NCBI GenBank assembly: GCA_019155185.1
Contig: CM032801.1
Span: forward strand, 478,761-542,760
DNA length: 64,000 bases
Source: Beaufortia kweichowensis
Taxonomy: Eukaryota; Chordata; Actinopteri; Cypriniformes; Gastromyzontidae
Reading direction: 5' to 3'
Shown here: positions 1 through 11,333 of the stretch, one piece after another
Position numbering within the stretch: the stretch's first letter is position 1
Layout of the letters: every line of letters begins with the position of its first letter
The notes under the pieces: model-generated
Database searches by the model: none
The model's input: only the letters and a program-made list of their open reading frames with translations
Told to the model about the DNA's origin: nothing
Translations under genes and position numbers: made by a program

Positions 1-378
1 TTCAAATGATTAAACATCTACAGCCGCAGCCGTGTGCTAACACTGCATTTGCATCTCTTCAAAATGGACTAACTGGTTAAAGAGTTACCTACAGAGCATT
101 TCACAGGTTTTGTGAAAGTGTTATGTTTGTTGTGCAGCAGTTTGCACTTCCTGTTTTTAGTGTAAACATAAATTCATGAAACACATAAAACCATGCAAAA
201 ATGCTGTTATATTGTATTATTTTACCTGAGGTCCATGTATAATGTCTATTTTGTTTTGGCCTTCAACACCTATGATTGGCTAATGCCATATATCTTCTGT
301 ACAGCTGCTATACATGCTGTCTGTTGCACTGCACTACTTGTCTGAAGTCATAATAACAGTTCACGTGTGCTTGCTCAG
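1..378 (+). other. ppp4r3b: Intron of ppp4r3b (partial)
   Basis: Non-coding sequence upstream of the first visible ppp4r3b exon, ending in a normal AG acceptor at 377-378. No coding segment or repeat is recognisable in it. Upstream exons lie outside the window. Confidence 0.8.
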
Positions 379-548
379 GTGCTCTGCGCTTCATGAGAAG
401 AATCATCGGGCTGAAGGATGAGTATTATAACCGCTACATCGTGAAGGGAAACCTGTTTGAGCCGGTCATCAACGCACTGTTAGACAACGGCACCAGATAC
501 AACCTCCTGAACTCGGCCATCACCGAGCTCTTTGAATTCATCAGAGTG
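379..548 (+). CDS. ppp4r3b: ppp4r3b exon (fifth from last)
   Basis: Begins phase 1 after AG at 377-378 (reads ALRFMRRIIGLKDEYYNRYI) and ends at FIRV before donor GTAAGA. It is highly conserved armadillo-like repeat sequence. Confidence 0.95.
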
Positions 549-2391
549 GTAAGATGATCTTTCCTCAGAAGAACGTCATGTCTGTTAGTCTCGCTCTGCT
601 CGCATCTGATGAGTGACATTTTATTGTCAGGAGGATATCAAGTCTCTCATAGCGCACATCGTCGACAACTTCTACAAAGCGTTGGAATCCATTGAGTACG
701 TGCAGACATTTAAGGGTCTGAAAGGGCGATACGAGCAGGACAAAGACAGACAGAGTCGAGGAGTTGGCAGGTGCCCGATAGCTTGAGAAACTGACCGCCA
801 CTGCTTACGCTCGGCATGTTTACGCTGAACGTTCACCATTCTGTGTCTCGCAGGTATCGCAGAGACGCACGCTCCTTCGAGGAGGATGAGGACATGTGGC
901 TAAATGAAGACGAGGAAGAAGAGCTTGCAGACTTTGACAAGTGCAAGACAGATTATGGGAAGTACATGGAGAATGAGAAAGGTAGGAGACGGTGATATTG
1001 TTTATTCTTTTCTTACTGTTGTATTCAGATGGTTTTCACAACATTTGCTTCTGTTTGCAGTTTTTGAGCATTTAGCCACATCCACAGAAATGACATTTTA
1101 TCCGATGCTGCAGTTTAAATGTGCTGTTGTTGAGAAAGCAGTGCAATATTAACATCTGATAAACACGATCCTGTGAATTCGGTGTGTCCTCTTCATATAA
1201 CGCATATTCACAATTAGTGTTGTCACGGTAGCAATACCAGATCAATTTTTGATGGGTCTTGGTACCGAAACAAAACACAAAAAACACTACTTGAACAGCA
1301 ACACGCTTTTTATTAATAAAATGGAATATTACTGTAAAAGCAATTTTATTCCGTATACATTAAGTATATAATTTAGATTCAAATGAAAAGCTTCAGCAGC
1401 ATGCGTGCGTTTGCTGCGGTCGTGACTATCATTCTCCTCAGTCTGCTGCTATAAAAGAAACACACAATAAACTTCAGTACGACAACTGACTGAACATGCA
1501 TACATATACAATATTACATCACTGGCACCAGCTGAAATACTAGTGTTAAACATCAGATCTGAGCTTTAATATTACATTTAGATTTATAGTACATAAAAGG
1601 AACTGTATATTACAGTTGTAAACACGACAGGGAATTTTATTTAAATATACTTTTTCTTTAGTCCAAACATTTTGCTTTTGCTGCCAGGAATAGACATATT
1701 TTCTGACCAGCTGATATTAACAACAAAAATACTCAAATGGGATGTTCGTTTCAACCCAACATTTAAGTTCAAATATGCTGTAACAACACAACCGCTAACA
1801 GAAACTCGTCTGCTTGAATAAATCTGTGTGTTTCCTCCTCCATCACAAAACATACTATTGATAACACTAATCAGGATTGATTGTTGTTGTAATGACTGCT
1901 TATTAAGAAACATGATACTTGAAAACTGTATCTGTAATGAGAATAAAGGAACCAGTTTAGAAATATCCCTTACATTAACCACACCTAGTAATCCAGATGT
2001 ATTCTTCTGAACATTGACAAAGATGTTGCATTTTTGTTTCAGTTAAAGAAAGTCAAGATAAAGAGAATCAGCTCAAGCGGACACCCACAGGCAGCTTTAA
2101 GTTCACCTTCTCTCATTCTCCAGGGGCTGCCAACACCACCAATGGCTCCAAAGCTCCACCCTCATCTTCCAGCTCCAAACCAGCCGCTGCCACCTCCAGC
2201 CAGACGCCCAGGGTACGTTCCACATGATTTCACATGTACTGACGCGTGTTCGTTACAGGTGTAATCTTCTGACCCACTGTGTTCGTTAGACTGGCCTGGT
2301 GGGACTCGTGGACTACCCAGATGATGAAGATGAGGAGGAAAATGACGAAGAGGAGCAGTCCCCACGGAAACGGCCTCGTCTAGGCTCATAA
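379..2391 (+). CDS. ppp4r3b: Serine/threonine-protein phosphatase 4 regulatory subunit 3B (SMEK2), C-terminal five exons
   Basis: PP4R3 proteins are regulatory subunits that direct the PP4 catalytic subunit (with PP4R2) to targets in the nucleus and at centrosomes. I see joined exons 379-548, 631-770, 854-981, 2043-2212 and 2290-2391, with phases agreeing across every junction and a TAA stop at 2389-2391. The first two encode the end of the conserved armadillo-like region (FMRRIIGLKDEYYNRYI, LESIEYVQTFKGLK). The third is the acidic EEDEDMWLNEDEEEE stretch. The fourth is Ser/Ala/Pro-rich linker. The last carries GLVGLVDYPDDEDEEE and the basic tail SPRKRPRLGS, which could act as a nuclear localisation signal. 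That tail distinguishes the SMEK2/3B paralogue from 3A. The linker after KDRQ is shorter than in human 3B. The 5' part lies outside the window. Confidence 0.95.
631..770 (+). CDS. ppp4r3b: ppp4r3b exon (fourth from last)
   Basis: Reads EDIKSLIAHIVDNFYKALES and continues to YEQDKDRQSRGVG before donor GTGCCC. After KDRQ the fish sequence is short, and the longer Ser/Asn linker of human 3B is missing, so the boundary may be alternatively spliced. Confidence 0.92.
854..981 (+). CDS. ppp4r3b: ppp4r3b exon (third from last), acidic region
   Basis: Reads RYRRDARSFEEDEDMWLNED and continues to DYGKYMENEK before donor GTAGGA. RYRRDA plus the E/D-rich block is a hallmark of the PP4R3 C-terminal region. 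Confidence 0.93.
982..2042 (+). other. ppp4r3b intron with degraded repeat
   Basis: A 1.06 kb intron. Around 1210-1290 there is AT-rich sequence of the type found in decayed hAT elements (tgtcacggtagcaatacc ... ggtaccgaaac). No TIR pair or coding segment is evident. Confidence 0.5.
2043..2212 (+). CDS. ppp4r3b: ppp4r3b exon (second from last), low-complexity linker
   Basis: Reads VKESQDKENQLKRTPTGSFK, FTFSHSPGAANTTNGSK and a Ser/Ala/Pro-rich run to SQTPR, matching the KENxxKRT-GxFKFTFSHS block of PP4R3B. Donor is GTACGT. Confidence 0.93.
2290..2391 (+). CDS. ppp4r3b: ppp4r3b last coding exon
   Basis: Encodes TGLVGLVDYPDDEDEEENDE and ends SPRKRPRLGS with TAA. The basic tail is the 3B-type terminus, unlike the KKAKFDS type of 3A. 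Confidence 0.95.
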   Translation, partial: TGLVGLVDYPDDEDEEENDEEEQSPRKRPRLGS

Positions 2392-3880
2392 GTCCAGCTG
2401 CGGTCTCGTTTCTGTTGTCTAACGGTGCCGCCGTCTCTCAACTTCTACCTCCACCTCACCTTTACCAGAGGCGCTCATCCTTTTCCTTTCCATTAAGCCA
2501 ATGCCAGCAGCGTTTGCGCCGCAGGGGCTGATGGGACGGCCGCACGGGCTAGCAGGACTAGCCACGGTGCTGAATGTCGATTGGCTCGCACACTGGGGCT
2601 GTATTAGTCATGAAACTACTTCCCTTCCTTTAATTTTATAATGAATGACAGGAGATGCTGTTGAGCGTCAGAGCGGGAGCGTTCTTAACCTTTCTAATTA
2701 CATGTCTGTAATTCACAGAAGTGACAGTGTTGCTTTTTTAAAAAATGAAATTGTGGTGCAGTGATTTGTTTGCAGCTGAGCAGCGGATGTGATGATGTGT
2801 TTGTTAATTTTCTCTGAAGGTTTGACGCGTTGTTCCTCAGTGCTCTGCATGACGATGATTCCCATTCAGATGTGTAGTGCGGTCTAGAGTCATTTCTGAC
2901 ACTGGAGAATATTTCTAAAGCTTTCCAGAGAAAGAAGAAGGGCTTTTGGTCTTTCTATTCTGATGAATGAGATTACAGCGTTGTTGTCGTCAGAGATCAG
3001 CATTCTTCTGAATACTGGACCTGACAGACATACACTTCTTTTAAACTCTTTAGGTCTAATTATTAAAATCTGTGTTTTCTTTATTTGTTTTTGTACAATT
3101 TCCTACTAGCACAGGTTTGGTTAAAAAGCATTTGTATAAATTTGATCATTTTTACAGTTTTTGGATTACATTTGGTCCTGAATTAAACAAATGAATCATG
3201 TTTTTGATTAGCTGCTTAAGTCATTATTTCAACTGCTAGCTGTGTTTGCCAGACGTCGTCTGTAATACATTGTTGTTTTGACATGTAGATACAGTAGACA
3301 TGTAAACAACAGTACAGTTTCTAACCCTAACATCAGACAATTGTGTGTCCGTGTCCAAATGAACATTTCTTCACAACATAAAGAGAAGGTCATGACTGAA
3401 AACCCTGTGAGACATTTAGAAGCCATTTCCCCTCTCAACTCTCCATACTGTCACAGCTCTTCAAAGTGTCTTGTGTGAATATGTCATCATCTCTCCTCAG
3501 TAGTTTGGTGAACACATTCAGATGGTTTAATAAAACTGCGTAACAAAACATTGTAAATACAAAAACACCTTGGAAATTTGAGTTACATTTTCTCATTCAC
3601 CTAAGCATTTAGACCACTTCTCTGTTTACTGTGACTTCCGGAACATCAGCAAACATGTGTCCACACCCATCTACAGAGACGATCAACACCAGCATCTATA
3701 CACGTTGTATTGCAGGTCAAGTATTTTACCCTGCATTTGGTGTTAACGTGTACTCTTTAAAACTCTTTTCAAAACTTTGAACTCGGTTTGGTATCTATTT
3801 GATTAAAAAAACAGGATTATCCACATCCCATCAGAAGGGTGGATTCAGTTGTGGTTTTTCAAACGAAATAAAATGAGAGA
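2392..3880 (+). other. ppp4r3b: ppp4r3b 3'UTR and downstream sequence
   Basis: Non-coding sequence after the stop. AATAAA hexamers near 3529 and 3868 could serve as poly(A) signals. No repeat or further exon is recognised. Confidence 0.55.
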
Positions 3881-4289
3881 TTTTTTTAAGTGAATGATCG
3901 CAATATCAGTGTTTACTGATCATGTATACATTTCTTCATATTTGAAGCATATATGCTCCCTTTCACAAGGTGCTTGGATTCATTCTTGGGAAACTGAAAG
4001 AGCAGAAGTACAATTTGAACTGGGTAAAGAACAAATCTATGGAGGTTATGGAGGGATTTTTTTAGTCTCTTCAGCTCTGGACCCACCGGTGGGTCAAGGA
4101 GGGTCATTATATTTATTTTAAAGCTAAATACTACTGCCACAAAGTGGAATCAGAAGAAACTTTTACAGCATCATAGACCGAACAAAATATGCAATATTCC
4201 ACCAATTTGTTAAAATTTAAAGGGTTTTCTGTAAAATGAAACAATTTTTATAAATTTATCCCAATATATGCGCTCTTATAAATTAAGGT
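3881..4289. other. Intergenic, nothing recognised
   Basis: AT-rich intergenic DNA with only short uninformative ORFs. I recognise no gene or repeat. Confidence 0.5.
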
Positions 4290-4945
4290 AAAAACTGCAG
4301 AGCTGAAGGGTTTAATGCTTTATTGAATTATAGCATTACAATATGCTGCAAAATAATCACAACATTAATTAAGAGTAACATCATTAAAAGGAAATAAATG
4401 AAGATAAAAACATAATTAAAAAAACAAAAATTACAATAATTACAGATTAAATAAATTGAAAAGTATAGGCTGTGCAAACTGTACATAAAGTAAAATTGTT
4501 TTTAAATGCTGTTTAACTCTTACAGAAATTCTACAAAAATAGGTTTACAATTACAACATTTTGTACAACATACTTCCAGAGTAGAGTTTCACGACCAAAA
4601 CAGATTATCAAGATTTTCAGCGTCATTCATAAAAGCCACATTTGGTGTCAAAATGAAATCCAAATTTTTTCTTTACAATTGTTTTGGTAGGGTGTATATT
4701 ATGAAGTCATTTAAATGATATTTCTTTTACGTTGTTTGTAAGGGAAACTCTTTGTTGCATGGACCATATCATTTTCCAGTTTAGATGATCAAATAGGCTG
4801 TTCCAGTATGAAACGGCAGAAAGGGTAGAGATAATGTCTTCAATCAGTAAAGTTCTTATTTTTAAGTTTTTTTCTTACAGAAAAACATCTTATCAATAGG
4901 CACGTTAATAGGCTCAGGTAAGAAAGCAGTTCCGAAAGTTTTAGA
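4290..4945 (-). mobile_element. L1-type LINE, ORF2 C-terminal fragment
   Basis: On the minus strand a degraded reading frame gives SYWNSLFDHLNWKMIWSMQ, VKEISFKVIHNIHPTKT and NDAENLDNLFWS, with frame breaks. This resembles the region C-terminal to the reverse transcriptase in fish L1/Tx1 ORF2 proteins (LNWKKIW ... EVSFKILHKIYP ... ETLDHLFW). It is a 5'-truncated, inactive copy with stops. The outer limits are approximate. Confidence 0.6.
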
Positions 4946-5199
4946 ATTATTTTTGAGAAGTCAAAGTGGAGTTTATTGTCATTTCAGCCATATACAAGTA
5001 CATAGTGAAACGAAACGTTTCTCCAGGAACAAGGTGCTACAGTACAAAAAACCCTATATACATAAAGTGCACAAAGTGCAAACACACAGCACAAGACAGT
5101 AACGCAGACACAGTACACCGTTTTAAGTACAAAAAATCCAATATCCTATATACATAAAAAACCTATATACGTAAAAATCCTAAATCCTATCCTATATAC

Positions 5200-6048
5200 C
5201 AGGGGTCTTCAACTAAAATAGCTTGAGGTCCAGTAAATGAACTCTCCTCACCAGCCGAGGTCCGGACAATTATGTACTGCACGTAAAAACATAAATTGAT
5301 GGCTTTTGCCAGACTAAAGATATTAGTGTAAATATTTGTTTTTATTGAACAAAATATAATGTTATCATGTATATTGAATAATGTCTCTTCATATGTATAA
5401 GAATAAATAATTCTTCACAAATCAATCTCATTTTAATGCTGTTCTGTTACTGTATGTCCTTTCAGTTGCTTTGGTACAAAATATCTAAATTTATCCAGTA
5501 ACAATGTCTGACAAAAATATGAAGGGAACAGTGCAAAATGCATCTCTAAATCTGCACAACATGCATTCACTTCAACATTAACAACTTAAAAGGAAAACCT
5601 AAACTGAGATTAACAATCACAATCAATGAACACAAACCTCTCTGGTTCAATTAAATCAGATCTCATATCACATTTTATCTTCATTCTCATGTATTGTCTG
5701 TACTTTACTAAATGTAATGTTGAACACTCTCTTCAGCGTCAACTTTCCTAATTTTTGAGAATGCCATTGTTTTTCAGTCATCGAAAGTTGTATCGGTATG
5801 CGCCACTCTCTGCTCTCTTCACTGTCTGTGACTGTTTGCGCCGGCGCCGCACTCGAAACCTGTGTCGATGTAGGACCCAAATAGCGCTACTGAGCTGACT
5901 TTATGTGCCTGATATAAATTGGATTTTATAATAACGTTAAATAGCATTTGCCATTTATTTATTTAATTGTGTCAAAATGCTTTGTGGTCCGGATGGACGC
6001 ATCTCGCGGTCCGGATTCGGACCGAGGTCCGCCAGTTGGTGACCCCTG
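5200..6048. mobile_element. Non-autonomous hAT element nested in a LINE, with perfect 8-bp TSD
   Basis: An 849-bp element with imperfect TIRs: CAGGGGTCTTCAACT at the left and CAGGGGTCACCAACT (reverse complement) at the right. It is flanked by identical 8-bp duplications CTATATAC at 5192-5199 and 6049-6056. TIR sequence and TSD length fit hAT. No transposase is seen. It sits inside the 3'UTR of the LINE and so is younger than it. Confidence 0.9.
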
Positions 6049-6246
6049 CTATATACCTATATCCAAAAATCCTATATACATAAAGTGCACAAAGTACAAA
6101 CAGACAGTAGCGCAGACCAATACACAGTTCAATACACAGTTTGAATATGAAAATGACTCTAGTGATTGTTGTAAAGTGACAGTGCAAATATTTAAAGAAT
6201 AAATAATAAAAAACAGTCCAATGGCAGTAGTGTAATTTGTAACGAG

Positions 6247-7245
6247 TTATTTTGAGTTTAGCAGCCTGATGGCATGGGGGAAAAAACTGTTGCAAAGTCT
6301 AGTCGTGAGGGACCGAATGCTTCGGTACCGTTCACCAGACTGCAGGAGGGTGAAAAGTGTGTGTGAGGGGTGTGTTGGGTCATCCACAATGCTGGTGGCT
6401 TTGCGGATGCAGCGTGAGGTGTAAATGTCTGTGATAGAGGGAAGAGAGACCCTGATGATCTTTTCAGCTGTTCTCACTATCCGCTGCAGGGTCTTGCGGT
6501 CCGAGACGGTGCAATTCCCAAACCAGGCAGTGATGCAGCTGCTCAGGATGCTCTCGATTGTCCCTCTGTAGAACACGGTGAGGATGGGGGGTGGGAGATG
6601 TGCTTTCCTCAGTCTTCTCAGAAAGTACAGGCGCTGCTGGGCTTTTTTTGCTGTGGAACTGGTGTTGAGCGACCAGGTAAGGTTCTCCGTCAAGTGAACG
6701 CCAAGAAACTTGGTGCTCTTTACAATCTCCACAGGGGAGCCGCTGATGTTCAACGGAGAGTGGTCTCTCTGTGCTCTTCTGAAGTCAACTACCATCTCTT
6801 TAGTTTTGTCCACTTTCAGATACAGGTTGTTGGCTCTACACCAGTCCGTTAGCTGTTTCACCTCCTCTCTGTATGCTGACTCATCGTTCTTGCTGATGAG
6901 ACCCACCACGGTCGTGTCATCGGCAAACTTGATGATGTGGTTCGAGCTGTGCATTGCTACACAGTCATGAGTCAGCAGAGTGAGCAGCAATGGACTGAGC
7001 ACACAGCCCTGAGGGGCCCCAGTGCTCAGTGTGGTGGTGCTGGAGATGCTGTTCCCGATCCAGACTGACTGAGGTCTCCCAGTCAGGAAGTCCAGGATCC
7101 AGTTGCAGAGGGAGGTGTTCAGGCCCAGCAGGTTTAGCTTTTCATTCAGGTGCTGAGGAATGATGGTGTTGAATGCTAAACTGAAGTCAATGAAGAGCAT
7201 TCGAACATATGTGTTTTTATTGTCCAGGTGGGTAGAGAGGGCCAA
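6247..7245 (-). pseudogene. LINE reverse transcriptase, 332-codon open segment
   Basis: Contains the RT palm motifs FIDFSLAFNTIIP (motif A region), TGAPQGCVLSPLL (motif B) and IKFADDTTVVGLIS (motif C, with the FADD box). After these come a thumb-like segment (KFLGVHLTENLTWS, KKAQQRLYFLRRLRK) and a C-terminal end (RSLTTRLCNSFFPHAIRLLN). The N-terminal part of the RT continues at 7283-7573 in another frame (CADQLADVFTDIFNISL, CFERLVLRHIK), so the ORF is frameshifted and the copy is dead. Confidence 0.85.
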
Positions 7246-8204
7246 ATGGAGGGTGGTATTGATGGCGTCATCTGTTGGCGGTTTAACAAAGAATATATTG
7301 GCAATGAATTGCAGGGGGTCTAATGAGGGGCAGCAGGGTCTTAATGTGCCTCAAGACAAGCCTCTCAAAGCACTTGATGATGACAGGTGTAAGTGCAATG
7401 TCAGGACGGTAATCCTTCATAATGAGGCACGGGACACTGGAGACTTCTTTGGCTATCGGGGACAATGGTGGTGGCCTTGAAGCCGCGTTGGAATCCTGGA
7501 CGGTGCTGCTCAGAGAGATGTTGAAGATGTCTGTGAAAACATCTGCCAGTTGGTCTGCACATCCTCTGAGCACCCTACCAGGAATGTTGTCTGGTCCAGC
7601 AGCCTTCCTTCGGGTTAACTCTGTGTAGAGTCTTCCTTACATCAGCTGTGGTTAGACACAGCACCTGGTAAATTGGGGCCAGCACCATGGGTGATCTTCC
7701 TTCAGCCGTTACACCGAAAAATGGAGCGTTTGTGCCTCAAACCGATGGCGTAGAAGTCGCTCTAAAACCAGCAAAGCGCCCTATCTGGGAGGGAGGCATC
7801 ACTAAATCACAGAAAAGCAGGTGGAGTAGACCTGTAGTTGGTGACACTCTGGATGCCCTGCCACATGCGCCGCATGTCTCTGCTGGTTGTGAAGTGGCTG
7901 TGGAATCTCTGATGAACTCACAAAAATAATAAATTGCTTCTCTGATGGCCGGGACAGTTTTTCTGCAGTCTCGGAACCCCTCGCTGTTCTTAGGGCCGCT
8001 AGGCTCGTCCCGCCTGCCCTCAAAATGGCAGTTATTAAGTCTCGGAGTTCTCAGACCTGGCGCAATGCACCTACTGCAGTCATCCATGGCTTCTGGTTAG
8101 AAAAAGCAATCAGGTGGTGATGGTCTTGAGGTGGTGACCTCCGCATCATCAGTGCACTTGCTATATATAGCTGGTCAGCTGATGTACAATAGATCATATC
8201 CTTT

Positions 8205-8300
8205 TCCAAGTTGGTAATGGAGCCTTAGCCTGGTTTAAATCTTATTTAACTGATCGTTACCAGTTGCCAGCGATAAAAAATCTTACTACTTCAGGTAAAA
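8205..8300 (+). mobile_element. Small LINE reverse transcriptase scrap
   Basis: The plus strand reads GNGALAWFKSYLTDRYQLPA, the typical LINE RT segment LxWFxSYLTDRYQ. It is opposite in strand to the LINE around it, so it derives from a different insertion. Extent is approximate. Confidence 0.55.
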
Positions 8301-8960
8301 TCCTAAACATGTGCCAGTCAGTGCATTCAAAACAGTCCTGAAGAGCAGAGATGGCTCCTGCCGGGTTTCGATCTAACAAACCCCACCATTTTACTAAGCT
8401 AATAGACTGTATTAGCGATATTAGAAAATGGATGGGAATTAACTTCCTTTAGCATAACAGAGATGTGGTCTGAGTAGCCGAGGTGGGGTGATTCTAGATA
8501 AGGGCTCTGTCACATCTCCGCCGAACTACGCGTCACCGAAATATTCGGATGTTTGTGTAAACAAGATCCAGCATGTAATTTTTCCCCTCGTTTGCAAAGT
8601 CTCACTAGATCATGCTGATGGAATTTATCGGGAGCACTGACTTGAGATTTGCATGATCAGAAATCTCCAGCAACAATAAACAGTCCATCAAAGGGGTTAA
8701 AAAGTTCTGCAGTTGGAATAACCTTCCCATAGCCCCATACAGTTCATAGATCTGTTTACACTTGCATCATCTTTGACCGGCATTGGCGCAACTGGAACCG
8801 TGGAATGTAAACACCGATAATGAACATAGGAACGGTAGTGAATTCCCGTGGTAAATAAAAGGTCTGCATCTAACAGTCACAAACTCCAACTGCGATGAGC
8901 AGTAACTAGAAACTAGCACTGAGTTCTTGCACCATTCCGTGTTGATGTAAACACATGTAG

Positions 8961-9813
8961 AGACTTGTATATCTATGTGTGTATTCCTCCATAATCACTT
9001 GATACCCTGCCATAGTTATTGCATGCATTTTAGTGTCATTGAAGTCTAACTGTTATTTCATGGCAGATGAATGAATAACTATTGTTCTTACTTCACTTCT
9101 CTCTCGTGTGTGGTATCAAAATGATCCACAAATTATTTCCTAAATAATGATGCACAGTACATAGTCATGGCGTGCATCATACTCAATTTACAATAAGTTT
9201 ATGTGTTCGGTGCAAACAGGACATAACTTCTTTGGCCGTACCTGGTGGCCTTAAATCATTTGTCACAAAGAAGGACAAAGAGATTTCTCCCTTCCGCAAC
9301 CACCGTCCTTTGCCATTGGTCAAAAGACCTGACAGTTTTGTGCCTCAAACCCCGGCGTGACAGCTTTGCCTTTAAGACCACAATGCATCGGACAACTCTT
9401 TGCTCAGAAACTTGGAATCTCTCCAAAACTTCGTGGGACCTGCCCTTTTTTCAGGACAGCTTTTCCGGCAATCTTACTTCGGCAGACTTCGACACTTCTC
9501 AAGGTATTTTTAAAACTAAAAATAGTTCAGAGCTGGCATTGTCTAAAGTCGTTGCAAGCGCAGGTGCCTTTACACATGTGTTGGGTCTTTACACGTCTTT
9601 GTGGGAGGCTGGACCCGGATGAGAAAAAGACTTTTCAAGAAACTAAAAGAAAGCAAAAGAAAGCAAACAGCAAATGTGTGCAATCTTGAAATCAAATCCG
9701 TTTAAGCTAGTTTCATTGCAGGGCTGCTGGAGACGTGCACTGCCTATGGAAGCTGGCAGCTAAGGCAGTGGAAATGCCTTTCCCCTGGGGGACAGAGAGT
9801 GGCAGCACCGCTT
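8961..9813. other. Intergenic, no gene recognised
   Basis: Contains overlapping ORFs around 9172-9689 with no recognisable domain. They show no splice or codon signs of being real, and their sequence probably belongs to a decayed repeat. Confidence 0.4.
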
Positions 9814-9885
9814 GGCTCGATGGTCAAGGGGTATGAATCTAAGGTATCGCTTTTGGTGCGAGAGGTTAAAATCCTGGACAAACCC
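9814..9885 (+). pseudogene. tRNA-Pro pseudogene
   Basis: ggctcgatggtcaaggggta followed by cgcttttggtgcgagaggtt and atcctggacaaaccc aligns along its length with eukaryotic tRNA-Pro. An inserted segment lies in the anticodon stem, the TGG anticodon context is altered, and the T-arm is degraded (ttaaaatcc in place of ttcaaatcc). It is not expected to function. Confidence 0.7.
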
Positions 9886-9910
9886 ACCTTTAGAGCTTAA
9901 TGCCAAAACA

Positions 9911-9983
9911 GCTGAAATAGCTCAGTTGGCAGAGCGTTAAACTGAAGATTTAAGGAGCCGTGGTTTGATCCTGAGTATTGATG
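9911..9983 (+). pseudogene. tRNA-Phe (GAA) pseudogene
   Basis: gctgaaatagctcagttggc, then agagcgttaaactgaagatt (GAA anticodon retained), then ggtttgatcctgag, matches eukaryotic tRNA-Phe. Acceptor-stem pairing is broken and the variable/T-arm is mutated. It is 25 bp downstream of the Pro pseudogene on the same strand. Confidence 0.75.
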
Positions 9984-10093
9984 GGCAAGCTCCTGAACAA
10001 TGCTTTGTTCATCCCGTTGCAGCTCTCTTTAAGCTTCCTGGGCCGAGTGGCCCTTTCTCAGTGACCCTGCTCATCAAGCGCTCCTCAACAACA

Positions 10094-10165
10094 GGTTCAG
10101 TGGTGTAATGGTTAGCACTCTAGACCCTGAAACCAGCAGTCTGACTTTAAATCTCAGTGGGACCT
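10094..10165 (+). pseudogene. tRNA-Gln (CTG) pseudogene
   Basis: ggttcagtggtgtaatggtt, then agcactctagaccctgaaac, then the T-arm aaatctcagtgggacct, matches tRNA-Gln with the CTG anticodon kept. Substitutions in the anticodon stem and T-stem suggest decay. It is the third member of a Pro-Phe-Gln cluster. Confidence 0.72.
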
Positions 10166-10489
10166 TTCAGTGACGCACCGCCTTTTTGAGATCTACAAGC
10201 AGAACCACCTCCGAGCGCTTGTTATCCCCAAAAAGCAAATGTTTACCTCATAAGGAATTTCAATAAATTCAAGAGAAAAAGCAAATGCAATTGCACAAAT
10301 GCCACATATCTAAAAGCTCAACATGAATCTGAAAATGCATCAACATTCATCCCAAAGGAATGTTGTGAATTTTAAGCAATTAGCAAATATTACCTTTGAT
10401 AAGGACTTTGATAATGACAACATCCCTCAATGCAATGCACTTCTATACAATGCAATTAAATTCTAATTGTATAGCACTTTACACAGTTA
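10166..10489. other. Intergenic, nothing recognised
   Basis: AT-rich flank of the tRNA pseudogene cluster. No feature seen. Confidence 0.4.
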
Positions 10490-10680
10490 ACGCCGTTGCA
10501 AATCTGCATCTTAAAATTAAAATGCAACAACAACCCGGCCATCCTGTTCCATCACAGAAGGGTGCAAAATCTCTCTCCCGGTTATTCTCCTTCTCTGTTC
10601 CCTGCTGGTGGAATAATCTCCCAAACTCAATCCCATCAGCATCATCTCCCACAATTTTGAAGAAACAATTAAGGTAGGTG
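10490..10680 (+). mobile_element. LINE C-terminal fragment
   Basis: The plus-strand frame gives SLSRLFSFSVPCWWNNLPNS and then IPSASSPTILKKQLR. This resembles the terminal block of many LINE RT proteins (RSFSVAAPxLWNSLPxxIR ... FKxxLK). No RT domain is retained. Confidence 0.55.
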
Positions 10681-11333
10681 GCATGGATTTTTTCAATTGT
10701 ATTTTGTTCCCTGGGAGGTAATAGTAATATAACAAAAGTAGTAAAAATGTGCAATTTATAATGTTTGTCCACAATGTTTTCAACCCACTGTCTCAAAAAT
10801 ACTTCCTTTGGCAGTATTTGTGAGATGTTGCATCATCACCACGAGATGTCACTGTATGGATATAAACTGATCGTTTATATATGAATCCATAATGACCTTA
10901 CTGAACACAGTTTAATGTAATGATGAAAGTATTTTACATACTGTCTACTCTGTAATGTGTAGTGGTTTATCTTCAGAGCACTACTGACTGCTTCACAAAT
11001 ATCCCTTTTGTGTGACCTAAGCTTATGCGGCGCTCTCCTCCCTCCGGATATTATAGCACAACTCGGCGTTAGGATGTTCCACCTCAAACCCGGAATGAAC
11101 ATGTGAATATGTAATACCTCTTGTTCTTATGGCATTGAATTAAAAAAAACCTCAAACCCGGAAATAACGTCTGGACTTAGTACCATTACTAGTATGTAAA
11201 AAACTCTTTTGTTGCTAATTATTTAGTGACATTAAAAGTATTTAGTAACAATGAAGGAGCACCGTCCCAGTTAAGGTGGGAAATGTCCTAAATCCGAGGT
11301 GTCTAGAAGGCAGCGAGACTTCCCCCATCATCG

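Larger units (their letters stand above)
4957..8960 (-). mobile_element. Long degraded L2/Rex1-like LINE (APE endonuclease plus reverse transcriptase)
   Basis: A minus-strand non-LTR retrotransposon, in order from high to low coordinate. An endonuclease remnant lies around 8960-8480 (EFVTVRCRPFYLPREFTTV). It is followed by QDCFECTDWHMF near 8330, NQKPWMTA near 8090, MWQGIQSVTNYR near 7870, the RT domain 7570-6247, and a 3'UTR ending at 4957. The 3'UTR has repeated ctatatacataaagtgcaca units and the terminal block shared with 54030-54270. Frameshifts and stops make it inactive. A hAT (5200-6048) and a plus-strand LINE scrap (about 8205-8300) are inserted in it. Assignment between L2, Rex1 and CR1 clades is by motif style only. 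Confidence 0.75.

Noticed and set aside
9172..9689. Overlapping 62-125 codon ORFs
   Set aside because: No domain, no splice context and no conservation clue; likely chance ORFs in decayed repeat sequence.
9814..10165. Functional tRNA genes
   Set aside because: Stem mismatches, an insertion in the Pro anticodon arm and degraded T-arms in all three; called pseudogenes.
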